A stretch of 64,000 nt of DNA from Alcanivorax sp. 1008 (GTDB lineage Bacteria; Pseudomonadota; Gammaproteobacteria; Pseudomonadales; Alcanivoracaceae), in contig NZ_JAFMPS010000009.1 in NCBI RefSeq assembly GCF_020667895.1, positions 45,484 to 109,483 of the forward strand, in the 5' to 3' direction. Shown here piece by piece: positions 35,577 through 44,693 of the stretch (the first letter of the stretch is position 1; every line of letters begins with the position of its first letter). A program made the translations under genes and the position numbers. The notes below the pieces were generated by a model. It had not been told where the DNA came from and did no database searches. It saw only the letters and a program-made list of their open reading frames with translations.

Positions 35577-36656
35577 CTACTGGGTCACGGTTTTCTGTGC
35601 TTGCAGTACCGCCTCTACCCGACGGTTCTTGGCGCGTCCGTCAGCGGTGTCATTGCTAAATGCCGGTGCATCCTCGCCGCGACCAACCGCATCAATACGG
35701 CTGCCGTCGATATTGAAGCGCTCGATCAGGACTTGCTTGACTGCATCGGCTCGCTGCTGGGACAGACGGCGATTCAAATCGGCGCCGCCAGAGCTATCGG
35801 TGTGGCCTTCCAGCAGTAACTGCACGTCCGGAAATTCCCGCATACGCTGTGCTACGCGGCCGATATCTTCGAAAGATGCCTCTGCGACTGTGCTGCCACC
35901 AGTACTAAACTGCACATACAGGGTTTCGCGAATATTTTCTGTGAGGACAACATTGCAGCCAGTTTCATCAACCTTGCTGCCAGCACTGGTGTCGGCACAC
36001 TTGTCCAGAGCGTCAACCACGCCGTCACCATCGCTATCGACAGCGGCTGTGATAGCGGCTTTCGCCTCATCGGCCATCTCAGTCACTTTGTCTTCGGCCA
36101 TCTCGCTGGCGCTGCTATTGCTGCCCGTGTCGCCACCGATGGCGAAATTGATTGCAGCATAGACCTCGCCATCCCAGCGCTCATTGTCAAAACTGTAAGC
36201 CGGACGCACGCCCAGATCGATAATAAAATTCCTGTGCAAACCGCGCTGCAAGCCCATCTCAAAGGCGCCGAGCGTCTCCTCGTTGCCGTCTATCTCGAGC
36301 TGGCCTACGGCAGCGCCACTATAGGGCTCGAAGCCAAGCCACTGTGTGTCCTTATAGTGATGGCGGGCAGAAATAAAGTAGTGGGTAAACTCGGCATCGC
36401 CGCCACCCGCTTCAAAATCCATATCGCCCTGACCCCACCAGCCTTGAATAGACCACTGGTCTTTGAAGCGTACACCGAACTGAGCGCCGGGCATCAGTCC
36501 TTCATCGAAATCTGCAGGCGCAATATGGCCACCCAGATCAAAATAATGCTGGGAAAGATGCAGGCCGATATAGGAATAGTTTGAAGGTACATTGTGTTCC
36601 GCCAGTGCTGAGCTGGAAAGGGCGGTAACGCAGGCGGCAAGAAACAACTTCTTCAT
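35577..36656 (-). CDS. OmpA-family outer membrane protein
   Basis: A 359-residue protein with a signal peptide (MKKLFLAACVTALSSSALA), an N-terminal beta-barrel region rich in alternating aromatic residues (residues 20-190), an acidic thrombospondin-type-3-like linker with a calcium-site motif DSDGDGVVDALDKC and a C-terminal OmpA peptidoglycan-binding domain (LLLEGHTDSSGGADLNRRLSQ and DGRAKNRRVEAVL). It should tie outer membrane to peptidoglycan. The open frame extends 27 codons upstream, but the signal peptide marks the true start. Confidence 0.93.
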   Translation of the reverse strand: MKKLFLAACVTALSSSALAEHNVPSNYSYIGLHLSQHYFDLGGHIAPADFDEGLMPGAQFGVRFKDQWSIQGWWGQGDMDFEAGGGDAEFTHYFISARHHYKDTQWLGFEPYSGAAVGQLEIDGNEETLGAFEMGLQRGLHRNFIIDLGVRPAYSFDNERWDGEVYAAINFAIGGDTGSNSSASEMAEDKVTEMADEAKAAITAAVDSDGDGVVDALDKCADTSAGSKVDETGCNVVLTENIRETLYVQFSTGGSTVAEASFEDIGRVAQRMREFPDVQLLLEGHTDSSGGADLNRRLSQQRADAVKQVLIERFNIDGSRIDAVGRGEDAPAFSNDTADGRAKNRRVEAVLQAQKTVTQ

Positions 36657-36768
36657 AGTTACGATCCTGATGGTCTTGATAAAGCGCACACTATCGCCGT
36701 CAATGGCCTTTGGTTCAAGCACCATCGATGGAATCAATAAAATGACCCATTTGTATGAAGGGATACTG

Positions 36769-38007
36769 CTATCTCAACGAGTTTGCACCGCTAAGCGCAG
36801 CCGCGCCAAGCTTGAGTATGCGCATGTCCCCCCAGGGGGTGCCGCTACCAGCATTCACGGTGAGTGCTATAGACAGATTGCGTGTTGGATCGGCCCATGC
36901 GCCGGAGCCGCCGAACCCAAAGTGGCCAAAAGCCTGACGAGGCCTGCGTCTGGTCAGCACATAGGGTTGGTGATAGCCCAGCCTCCAGCGCATCGGTGAG
37001 AATAATGCCCGGTCGAGGGTATCAACTTGCTGGGCGCTGATCACGGGTAGCATATTGGCATCAAGAATCCGTACCCCGTCAAGTTCGCCGCCGTTGGCCA
37101 ATGCTGCATACATACGTGCCAGTGATCGTGCTGTAAAGGTACCGTTCACTGCTGGCATGGCAGCACGCAAGCCCTCAGCGGTGACCAATTTGCGTGGGTG
37201 AAAGTCTCGTACGGTAACGGCGTCTTCGAATGGCGAAAAATCGGGCGCCAGTCCGTGTTTGTTTAAAGTAATCAGACCGGATCGCAGGTTGCCGGCAATT
37301 TTCTTTCTCAGCGACGGCTTTTTTCCGGCAGAACGTGGTGGTTCGTCAACCGGGCGCCCCATGAGCAGCATGGCCACGCGATGATGCTCGCTATCGGGAA
37401 CGCCGATATGGCAGCCATCCAGCCCCAGGGGCAGAGAGATTTTTTCCTGTAGCTGGTTAGTGATTGAGTCACCGCCCGCACGACGGATTACTTCGCCCAC
37501 CAGCCAGCCGTAAGTCAAAGCGTGATATACACTGTAGGGTGCCTTTTCCCTGTTGCTCGGTGCAGCAGCTAGCGCGGTACAGGTCCTGTCCCAGTCAAGC
37601 AAGTCCTCGAATGAAAGCTTCAGCGAGCGCATGCCATAAAGCCCCGCTCGATGAGTCAGTAAATCGCGAACGGTGATCGAGGCTTTGCCATTTTCGGCGA
37701 ATTCCGGCCAGTAATGGGATACGGGGGTGTCGTAATTAACTTTCCCCTCGGCCACTAGTTGGTGTAGCAGGGTTGCTGTGACACCCTTGGTGGTGGAAAA
37801 AGAAACACTGAGCGTATCTTGCTGCCAAGGATTGCCACGGTCATCACGCACGCCCCCCCACAGATCGACCACCTTTCTACCCCGGTGATAGACGCACACT
37901 GCGCCACCGCCAGCGGTTTTCTGTAACTGACTACGAAACACGCGCTCTACTGCCTGAAATGCCGGGTCAGAGTAGCCGTCTACTTGTTTGATCATTGACT
38001 GGGTCAT
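36769..38007 (-). CDS. Serine beta-lactamase-like hydrolase (EstB / class C fold)
   Basis: A 412-residue protein of the beta-lactamase family. The nucleophile motif is S-T-T-K (Ser71-Lys74 in SVSFSTTKGVTA), the second motif is the Y-x-x in APYSVYHALTYGWLV, and FGHFGFGGSGAWADP near 370 fills the place of the KTG/HxG motif. No signal peptide is seen, so it is probably a cytoplasmic esterase/lactonase rather than an antibiotic-resistance enzyme. It lies 121 bases downstream of the ABC/desaturase gene set on the same strand and may belong to it. An alternative start is Met5. Confidence 0.87.
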   Translation of the reverse strand: MTQSMIKQVDGYSDPAFQAVERVFRSQLQKTAGGGAVCVYHRGRKVVDLWGGVRDDRGNPWQQDTLSVSFSTTKGVTATLLHQLVAEGKVNYDTPVSHYWPEFAENGKASITVRDLLTHRAGLYGMRSLKLSFEDLLDWDRTCTALAAAPSNREKAPYSVYHALTYGWLVGEVIRRAGGDSITNQLQEKISLPLGLDGCHIGVPDSEHHRVAMLLMGRPVDEPPRSAGKKPSLRKKIAGNLRSGLITLNKHGLAPDFSPFEDAVTVRDFHPRKLVTAEGLRAAMPAVNGTFTARSLARMYAALANGGELDGVRILDANMLPVISAQQVDTLDRALFSPMRWRLGYHQPYVLTRRRPRQAFGHFGFGGSGAWADPTRNLSIALTVNAGSGTPWGDMRILKLGAAALSGANSLR

Positions 38008-38128
38008 GGGGACTGGGAGGTTGCCTGAATTGACGACTGGTTATACCGGCTCAAAGGCATAACCACAATTGCTCGCCATCCTATTGGCTCAACCGTCCGT
38101 GACGGCGCCGCTACCCCCCAGCGGCTGG

Positions 38129-38932
38129 CTAGTGGTTGTGACCTTCTTCGCGCATCATCGACAGGATGTCTCTTTCCATGGGTGCATAATCAGAGTGTGC
38201 ACGTAGCGACTCACGAGTGCAGATGGCATCGTCAGACTTAAAGGGGGGATGAAGAATGGTGCGCACACGCCCTGGATGGCTCGATAGAAAAACAATCTGA
38301 TCGCCCAGCAGTAGCGCTTCTTCAACATCGTGGGTGACCATCACAACTGTCATTCGCTCTTTACGAATAACATTGAGAAGTAATTCCTGCATTTGCCAAC
38401 GGGTCTCCGCATCAAGTGCACCAAACGGTTCGTCCATGAGTAATAGCTGGGGTGTTGTGGCGAGCGCCCGGGCAAGAGCAACCCGTTGACGCATACCTCC
38501 GGACAACTGGTGAGGCCATGCATCAGCAAAGCGACTAAGCCCTACCCGTTCCAGATAATGGTCGACGGTGCCCTCGCGCAATGCGTAGGCATCACCGTTG
38601 ATGCGTAGACCATAAGCCACATTTTGCCGCACAGTGAGCCACGGGAACGAGGTGTAGCCCTGAAATACCATGCCGCGTTCCCGGTGTGGCCCGACAACCG
38701 GATTGCCATTCAGACTGATGCCACCGCTGCTTGGCTGTTCCAGTCCCGCTATCATGCGCAGTATAGTCGACTTGCCGCATCCTGATGGCCCCAGCAGGAT
38801 GCACACCTGACGGGGCTCAACGCGAAAGCTTACATCCTCAACCGCAATAACTGGCTTGTCGCGACCGGGGAATATTTTCCCCAGCCGCGCTACTTCCAGT
38901 CCGCCGCATTCAATTTCCAGTGCGGCGTTCAT
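38129..38932 (-). CDS. ABC transporter ATPase, nitrate/sulfonate/taurine type
   Basis: A 267-residue ATPase: Walker A GPSGCGKST at 48-56, signature LSGGMRQR at 143-150, Walker B LLLMDEP at 163-169 and the switch histidine in VMVTHDVEEALLL. It resembles SsuB/TauB/NrtD. The start overlaps the binding-protein stop by four bases. It energises the permease and lipoprotein encoded upstream. The short C-terminal tail ends EEGHNH. Confidence 0.93.
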   Translation of the reverse strand: MNAALEIECGGLEVARLGKIFPGRDKPVIAVEDVSFRVEPRQVCILLGPSGCGKSTILRMIAGLEQPSSGGISLNGNPVVGPHRERGMVFQGYTSFPWLTVRQNVAYGLRINGDAYALREGTVDHYLERVGLSRFADAWPHQLSGGMRQRVALARALATTPQLLLMDEPFGALDAETRWQMQELLLNVIRKERMTVVMVTHDVEEALLLGDQIVFLSSHPGRVRTILHPPFKSDDAICTRESLRAHSDYAPMERDILSMMREEGHNH

Positions 38933-40059
38933 TGTGCCTCCGTAATCAGGCCGCTCTCCTTCAATACAGCTTCTAACGGCGCAGTGACAACGCCGGTGGT
39001 CCAGTCATGCATTTCCGTGGCCTGACCAAACTTGATCCACCACTCGTTGGTGGTATTCCAGTGCTGAACGATCTGGCCGCTAGTGAGACCGAGGGGAAGG
39101 TCGTCCGGCAGTAGTCCCATAAATGAACCTGCTTCCTGTTTGTCGAATACCCAGATGCCGCCTTTGTTGATCTGGCCATCACCACCGATCACCATCTCAA
39201 CATCTTCAACAGTGAACTGGATTGCATCTGCGATAATCTTGTTGCCTTCCGCGGGGTTTTCCTTCCACCAGTCAACCGCGGCGAAGTACGCTTTCATTGC
39301 CAGAGCTGCGGCTTCAGGGCGATCGTCAAGCAGAGCTGAAGTCATATACATGCCATCACCAAGAAGGGCAGTGCTGATCCATTTTTCTTCTGCTGATGTG
39401 GCCATTACCTGAGCACCTGGCATGCCAGCCAATACCTTGCTGCCAAAGGGTTCCCAGAATTCTGCGGCTGCTACGTCACCGCCGAGCATGGCGCCGACCG
39501 CTTCATCCATAATGACATTAACGAACTCCACCTCGTCGATCCCAACACCGTTCTCTTCAAGCCATATGCCCATAAAGATCTGAGTTAGTCCGCCCTCAAG
39601 AACGGCTATCTTTTTTCCCACCAGCTCCGTTGGTGAAGTAATTTCAGGGCGCAGAATAATTTTGTCAGTGCCATAGGAAGGGTTGGTATAGGTCACCAAC
39701 TTCACCGGAACATCCTTATCAACTGCGATAGGGCCATACTCAACAGTGCTAGAGGTAATATCCAGCTGCCCCGCACTCATCAGGCCGAAGCTTTCGTACG
39801 GATCTTCGATAATCTGGATGTCGAGATTGAGCTCTGGAACCAGATTTTTCTCCTTGGCAATAAACCAGAATCCATACCCGGGCCAGGAAAACAGCGACAC
39901 CTTGACGGTTTCTGATGCTTCCGCCGCCTTCGCCGGAGGCTCTGGAGGCGTTTCGGTCTTGCTTGTCGGTGTCTCAGGGTCGCTACAAGCGACTAGCATG
40001 GTAGCCGTGGCAAGCCACAGCAGGGAGTGTCGAAGGGTCTTGGGTATCGGTATTGACAT
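38929..40059 (-). CDS. ABC transporter substrate-binding lipoprotein, NMT1/SsuA-like
   Basis: A 376-residue binding protein with a lipoprotein signal peptide (lipobox LVAC, Cys25), a Pro/Glu/Lys-rich linker (residues 28-52), then the two-lobed NMT1-like fold: SLFSWPGYGFWFIAKEKNL, SAGQLDITSSTVEYGPIA and GKKIAVLEGGLTQIF. The ligand is unknown. The many aromatic residues near the ligand site (FSWPGYGFWF, EFWEPFG) would suit an amine, sulfonate or aromatic compound, but this is only inference. It is the fourth gene of the isomerase-desaturase-ABC set. Confidence 0.9.
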   Translation of the reverse strand: MSIPIPKTLRHSLLWLATATMLVACSDPETPTSKTETPPEPPAKAAEASETVKVSLFSWPGYGFWFIAKEKNLVPELNLDIQIIEDPYESFGLMSAGQLDITSSTVEYGPIAVDKDVPVKLVTYTNPSYGTDKIILRPEITSPTELVGKKIAVLEGGLTQIFMGIWLEENGVGIDEVEFVNVIMDEAVGAMLGGDVAAAEFWEPFGSKVLAGMPGAQVMATSAEEKWISTALLGDGMYMTSALLDDRPEAAALAMKAYFAAVDWWKENPAEGNKIIADAIQFTVEDVEMVIGGDGQINKGGIWVFDKQEAGSFMGLLPDDLPLGLTSGQIVQHWNTTNEWWIKFGQATEMHDWTTGVVTAPLEAVLKESGLITEAQ

Positions 40060-40111
40060 GGTGTTACTCCTCTTCGGGGAAACGGTCTTTGAATGATCAG
40101 TTTTCAGTGCG

Positions 40112-41002
40112 TCAGCGGCGCCGCATGTAAGGGAACATCAGCCAGTGCAGGCCGCGAAAAGCCAGGTCACAAAGCAGTCCAAGCGCGCCGATAACAAGAA
40201 TGCCAGCCATAATGTCATCCACATGAACAAAGCGCCGGGCGCGCATCATCATGGCGCCAATGCCATCAGTGGCGGCGACAATTTCTGCGATAACCAGATA
40301 CGTCCAGCTGACCGCCAACATCTGTCGGCAGGTGTCGACAATGCCTGGCAGTGACGACGGCACCACAACAGTCCAGAGGATGGTGCGTCTTGAGCCACCA
40401 AGGGTCCGGGAGGTTTCAATAAAATCCACCGGTGTCTGTTTGACGGTGTCGCAAACAAGGGTGATCAGAAACCAGATGACCCCAAGTACAAGTAGAGCAA
40501 TCTTCTGAGTGTCACCGGTGCCAAGCCACATAAGTAGCAACGGGATAAACGCTGGCGCAGGAAGGTAGCGGAAGGCGGACACTAGAGGACTGAAGAAAGC
40601 CTCGACTGCAGGGAAGGCGCCCATCAACACTCCGGTGGGCACCGCAATAGCGACCGCAAGACCGAAGCTGATAAGAATACGCTGTAAGCTGGCCAGTACA
40701 TCGCTGTGAAATCCGCGCTCGGCAAACAGGTTCCAGAGCGAGTCCGAAACATCTACCGGAGAAGGGAATAGTGGATTTGCTTCAGTGCCGCTAGTTGCAG
40801 CCAAGTGCCAGCCGAGCAGAAACAGAATCCATGCACTGATGCCGAGCAGTAGCTTGCTGCTAGTGGATACAGGCTGCTTGAACTCCAGCCAACGCCGCCT
40901 GACTGCAAGAGCAGGCGGTGCTGCCGGGGCCTGACTGGCCACGGCAACTGGGCCCGTAGTCGGCTGCTCTGGTGGTGGCGGCGATATGATTGGCTGAAGC
41001 AT
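40112..41002 (-). CDS. ABC transporter permease, nitrate/sulfonate/taurine type
   Basis: A 296-residue permease with a long proline/alanine-rich cytoplasmic N-terminus (about residues 1-45), then about six membrane helices. The EAA coupling loop is ETSRTLGGSRRTILWTVVVP. PSPVDVSDSLW and ADGIGAMMMRARRF are features of SsuC/TauC/NrtB permeases. It starts 12 bases after the desaturase gene, so it is in the same operon. Confidence 0.92.
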   Translation of the reverse strand: MLQPIISPPPPEQPTTGPVAVASQAPAAPPALAVRRRWLEFKQPVSTSSKLLLGISAWILFLLGWHLAATSGTEANPLFPSPVDVSDSLWNLFAERGFHSDVLASLQRILISFGLAVAIAVPTGVLMGAFPAVEAFFSPLVSAFRYLPAPAFIPLLLMWLGTGDTQKIALLVLGVIWFLITLVCDTVKQTPVDFIETSRTLGGSRRTILWTVVVPSSLPGIVDTCRQMLAVSWTYLVIAEIVAATDGIGAMMMRARRFVHVDDIMAGILVIGALGLLCDLAFRGLHWLMFPYMRRR

Positions 41003-41014
41003 TGTAATTTCCTT

Positions 41015-42031
41015 TCAGAATGCGGTTAGAAATGACAATGCATTGACGCCTGTGGCATCACCGTTGCGTAGTTGAGTTACCACATCATCTTCGCCGTAAT
41101 GTTCGGATAGCACTCTTGCCACACGGTGGCGATGAAACTCCACCAGTTGTGGCCAGAAGGTCAGTTGTTGCGGACACTGGTCCGGATAAAGACTGGCATG
41201 CAGTTCAGGTAGTCGATGCCAGCTCAAAGTGGGCTTGGCATGGTGAGCATTGTGGTAGGAAAAGTTTAGCGCGATCAGGTTCAGCCAGGGCCAGCGTTGG
41301 GAAATAAGGTTGCTATAGGTGTGGCTTTGCTCGTACTCAACATCCCCCTTTAATGGGGGCACGAAATCAGGGTCATTGAGACGGTAGAATATCTCATAGC
41401 TATGCTGGAAGTTGTCCATAAATCGCAAGAAGGTAATGAACAGCACATAGGCAAGGACATAACCCAGTGCCGCGATGGGTGATAGCCATGTGATCAGGGC
41501 AAACAGAGAGAAACGCAGCAGTACAACGCGCATCACTCTGCCGCGCTGGGAGCGTTTGTCTTCATAGACAAACGGCGCAATTATCTGCATGCCATGCATG
41601 ATCAATTCGACTGCCGGGATATAGGCCCACTCAAGTGCATTTACCACGCGATGAACAACCGGGTGGCGCTTTAACCAGCTGCGGTAGTCAAAAGTCACCG
41701 GCTCGCAGTTATCCACATGATGGCGCATATGCTTGTAGCGCATGTCTTCGTAGGTGCCGTAGTTGCTTCCGCAGATGACATTGAGCCAGCGGCCGAGTCG
41801 GGAGTTGAGTTCAGTGTCCTTGAAAATGCTGTTATGACCGCAGTCATGCATAAGGTAGGCGGCAATGGTCATGGCATGGGCTATGGCCACAACGCCGACA
41901 ATAAACAGAGCAGTGCTGCCCTGAAAAAGCGCCCACCACCCACCGAAATAGCCCAGCAGGATATATCCTATGGCAGCTGTGTTTGGCCAAAGGCTGGTGG
42001 AATCGCGCAATAATGCTCTTACGGATGACAT
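41015..42031 (-). CDS. Membrane fatty acid desaturase / hydroxylase-like di-iron enzyme
   Basis: A 338-residue integral membrane protein with the three histidine clusters of the family: HDCGH at 62-66, HMRHH at 101-105 and HNAHH at 260-264, between four or more membrane helices. These bind a di-iron centre that uses oxygen to desaturate or hydroxylate. The third box is H-x-x-H-H rather than the Q-x-x-H-H of front-end desaturases, so a hydroxylase or methyl-end type enzyme is possible. Its place between a TIM-barrel isomerase and an ABC permease suggests that its substrate may be the imported compound rather than a membrane lipid (inference). Confidence 0.88.
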   Translation of the reverse strand: MSSVRALLRDSTSLWPNTAAIGYILLGYFGGWWALFQGSTALFIVGVVAIAHAMTIAAYLMHDCGHNSIFKDTELNSRLGRWLNVICGSNYGTYEDMRYKHMRHHVDNCEPVTFDYRSWLKRHPVVHRVVNALEWAYIPAVELIMHGMQIIAPFVYEDKRSQRGRVMRVVLLRFSLFALITWLSPIAALGYVLAYVLFITFLRFMDNFQHSYEIFYRLNDPDFVPPLKGDVEYEQSHTYSNLISQRWPWLNLIALNFSYHNAHHAKPTLSWHRLPELHASLYPDQCPQQLTFWPQLVEFHRHRVARVLSEHYGEDDVVTQLRNGDATGVNALSFLTAF

Positions 42032-42054
42032 GATTTCCTCCTGTTCGGCAAAGG

Positions 42055-42927
42055 TCAGCCTGCACTGGCCTGACGAAGATTTGTTGATGTGGCGAGCCAG
42101 TCTGCGAAATGACTGCGCTGACGCTCACCGATCCAGCGGTTCACCTGCCAAAGATCGGCCACAGGTGCGTTAGTGAATGGCAGGCAGTGCAGGTATCCAT
42201 CGGGGCCAAATTCAGGGGTCATGGTGCTGCGCTGGTAGCCACGTTTCATCTGTGAGGACCAGATGGCTTCCCAGCATCGTTCGTGGGATTCGAGTGCTGC
42301 ACGATATTCCGGTGCTGCCGGGTGGGGCACCTGGGGGCCCTGGTCGTAGCCGACACGGCCATGGATATGGTGGGCTTGACCGGCAACTTCAGTGATTACG
42401 TCCCATTCGCTATCCATAAGTCGCTCGCATACCACCACCCAGTGGCTGAAGTCGCAGGTAATCGACAAGTCCGGAAGCGCTCGCAGCACATCTCGCGTCA
42501 CCCATGGATTGAAAAATGATCGGCCGCGGTGAGTTTCAAAGCTGCACAAAACGCCATGCTGGTCGGCAATTTCCTTGGCTCGACGAAAAAAATTAATTTG
42601 CATGTCCAGCGGCCACGCGTCGCAGCCACCCATGACATTGAAAAAACGAGGTCCCAGTGGCAGACCCCGTTGAATCTTGTCCTCAAGGTCGAGCAGGTGC
42701 TGCTCTGGAGTTGCATGGCGCTCAGGCACGTAACTTCCTGTAGTGCAGATCTCGCAGATGTAATCCAATTGGTAATTGGCAAGCGCTTGCTTCAGCTCCC
42801 TCAGCTCTTCATCATCACGCGGCGCCGGAGCCTCAATGCCTTGAAAGCCAGCTTGCGCAGCCAGCTCGGCACCATCGGCGACGCTGCCGTTGTGTCCCCA
42901 GAGTGTTTTGAATAGGGCAAACTGCAT
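42055..42927 (-). CDS. TIM-barrel sugar phosphate isomerase/epimerase-like protein
   Basis: A 290-residue protein of the AP-endonuclease-2 / xylose isomerase-like fold. Likely metal ligands are Glu131 (CSFETHRGR), Asp159 and His162 (CDFSHWV), a His in AHHIHGRVG and Glu239 (TPEFGPDGY). Members act as isomerases, epimerases or dehydratases of sugars and keto acids; the substrate here is unknown. The start at MQFALFKTLWG has GGAG eight bases before it. It is the first gene of the minus-strand set and faces the small winged-helix regulator. Confidence 0.87.
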   Translation of the reverse strand: MQFALFKTLWGHNGSVADGAELAAQAGFQGIEAPAPRDDEELRELKQALANYQLDYICEICTTGSYVPERHATPEQHLLDLEDKIQRGLPLGPRFFNVMGGCDAWPLDMQINFFRRAKEIADQHGVLCSFETHRGRSFFNPWVTRDVLRALPDLSITCDFSHWVVVCERLMDSEWDVITEVAGQAHHIHGRVGYDQGPQVPHPAAPEYRAALESHERCWEAIWSSQMKRGYQRSTMTPEFGPDGYLHCLPFTNAPVADLWQVNRWIGERQRSHFADWLATSTNLRQASAG

Positions 42928-43004
42928 AGTGTTCTCCAGATTCCGGACCTGATGGCTACGGAGCCGGGGAGATAGAGGCAAGGTTCATGCCATAAGTATG
43001 TCAG

Positions 43005-43033
43005 TTTGCATAGATTGCTTAATTACATGCAAA
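43005..43033. promoter_or_regulatory. Candidate operator between isomerase gene and regulator
   Basis: Inverted repeat TTTGCAT (43005-43011) and ATGCAAA (43027-43033) separated by 15 AT-rich bases, in the 214-base gap between the divergent genes. The gap has no other gene. The spacing of about two helical turns suits a dimeric winged-helix protein, most simply the regulator encoded at 43142. Confidence 0.45.
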
Positions 43034-43141
43034 ACAGCATATTATTCAGGGGCGCGTGGCTTTGCCGGATAAGGGGATGCGCCATTACGGGGCCAGAGGG
43101 CCTGTGTCATGCACCACAATTAGTCATCAGGAGGGCCGGGC

Positions 43142-43513
43142 ATGACCCGTCGCTATAACATGGGTAGCCGCACGGAAGCTGCGGTAGCGATTTTTGATAT
43201 CGACAGCTTTTGGGCGAAGAGCTTTGCGGATACAAATCTTAATGACTTGAACTACTGTGACCTGTTCACGCAAATGTGGCTAAAGCGCGATAGGCCTTTA
43301 GCGAAGACTGAGCTGTATGAGCTGATGCCTAATATCAGCCGCCGCACTGCAGTGAAGTATGTCCAGAAGGCGATTGATCAGGGCTTGCTGGATGAGTGTG
43401 AGAGCGAGCAGGACAGGCGGGTTCGTCTGGTCAGTATGTCGGCTGACTGCCTGCGCCGTGTTGACCGATTTCTTGATTTTACCTGCCAGCGTTTCGCACC
43501 AGTTGGTCTGTAA
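43142..43513 (+). CDS. Small winged-helix (MarR-like) regulator
   Basis: A 123-residue protein with a winged-helix core: LAKTELYELMPNISRRTAVKY as helix-turn-helix, then VQKAIDQGLLDECESEQDRR with the charged wing (DRRVRLVSMS), and a C-terminal helix. This fits MarR-type proteins in shape, although it is shorter than usual and has only a short N-terminal dimerisation region. It is divergent from the isomerase-desaturase-ABC genes, a strong hint that it controls them. GGAGGG lies nine bases before the ATG. Confidence 0.8.
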   Translation: MTRRYNMGSRTEAAVAIFDIDSFWAKSFADTNLNDLNYCDLFTQMWLKRDRPLAKTELYELMPNISRRTAVKYVQKAIDQGLLDECESEQDRRVRLVSMSADCLRRVDRFLDFTCQRFAPVGL

Positions 43514-43575
43514 AACGTTTCGCAAAGCCTGGATATGGCGGCGGAAAATATCTGCTTCATTCCGCCGCCGCCGTG

Positions 43576-44691
43576 TTATGCAGAAGCCTTGATTGGCACA
43601 TACTTGCTCGGTAGTGAGTAGCGCAGAATGCGCCAAATCACCTGAGAGAACTGTTTAATCAAGGGGCCCCGATTGTAATGCACGCCATAGCGCTGACAGA
43701 TGGCGCGTACTTCCCGTGACATTTCCTCGTAGCGGTGAGCCGGAATATCCGGGAACAAGTGATGTTCGATCTGGTGGCTCAGGTTGCCGCTCATTATGTG
43801 CAGCAGTTTGCTTCCGGTCAGGTTAGACGAGCCTCGAATCTGGCGGTAGTACCACTGTCCGCGGGACTCATTTCTAAGCACGCTTTTCGGGAAGAGTTCC
43901 ACGTCAGCGGTAAAGTGACCGCAGAAAATAATCATATAGGTCCAAAGATTACGAATGCCATTGGCAGCGAGATTGCCCAGAAAAACCGGCAGAAAAAACG
44001 GCCCGGCAATTAGCGGGAAAATAACATAATCCTTAATTAGCTGCCGGCGGCTCTTTTTCAGGAAAGGCTTCATTTCTTCGAGCATTTCCTTGCCGGTCTT
44101 CTTGCCTTTGAAGTACTGGCCGAAACGCAGGTCCTGAATTGCAACGCCCCATTGAAAGAGCAGGGCAAATATCAGCGCATAGATGGGCTGACCGATAAAG
44201 AATGGCCGCCAGCGCTGCTCCGGGAAAAGCCGCAATACGCCGTAGCCAATATCCTCGTCCATGCCTTTGATATTGGTATAGGTGTGGTGGCTGTAGTTAT
44301 GGGTTTTGCGCCAATGGTCAGCTGTGCCGACGATGTCCCACTCAAAAGTTTTACCGCTCAGGTGAGGGTCATTCATCCAGTCGTATTGGCCGTGGATGAC
44401 GTTGTGCCCCAACTCCATGTTGTCGAGAATTTTCGAGATGCCGAGCAGTAATGTGCCGACGATCCAGGCCGGAGGAAACAAGCCAAAGAACAGCAGGCCG
44501 CGACCGATGACTTCGGTGTAGCGCACGGCGGCATAAATACGGCGGATATAGCGCGCATCGCGCTCACCCAGATCTGTCAGGGTGCGTTCGCGCAGTGCAT
44601 CCAGCTCAGCACCGAAGGCAGCCAGCTGAGTATCATTCGGGCGGTTGGTTTTGCCGCTGTTTTTCAGGACGGAAGTCATTGATGACGTCAT
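43576..44691 (-). CDS. desB: Acyl-chain desaturase, DesB-like
   Basis: A 371-residue membrane di-iron desaturase with histidine boxes HNVIH (96-100), HNYSHH (131-136) and HQIEHH (306-311). The last, Q-x-E-H-H, is typical of acyl-CoA and front-end desaturases. Together with the reductase gene two bases upstream and the divergent TetR regulator it matches the DesB-DesC-DesT set of Pseudomonas aeruginosa, where DesB makes unsaturated acyl-CoA from exogenous fatty acids. The C-terminal end is rich in basic residues. Confidence 0.88.
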   Translation of the reverse strand: MTSSMTSVLKNSGKTNRPNDTQLAAFGAELDALRERTLTDLGERDARYIRRIYAAVRYTEVIGRGLLFFGLFPPAWIVGTLLLGISKILDNMELGHNVIHGQYDWMNDPHLSGKTFEWDIVGTADHWRKTHNYSHHTYTNIKGMDEDIGYGVLRLFPEQRWRPFFIGQPIYALIFALLFQWGVAIQDLRFGQYFKGKKTGKEMLEEMKPFLKKSRRQLIKDYVIFPLIAGPFFLPVFLGNLAANGIRNLWTYMIIFCGHFTADVELFPKSVLRNESRGQWYYRQIRGSSNLTGSKLLHIMSGNLSHQIEHHLFPDIPAHRYEEMSREVRAICQRYGVHYNRGPLIKQFSQVIWRILRYSLPSKYVPIKASA

Positions 44692-44693
44692 GG

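Noticed and set aside
36769..38007. Antibiotic-resistance class C beta-lactamase
   Set aside because: No signal peptide and divergent second and third motifs; an EstB-like esterase or lactonase is more likely.
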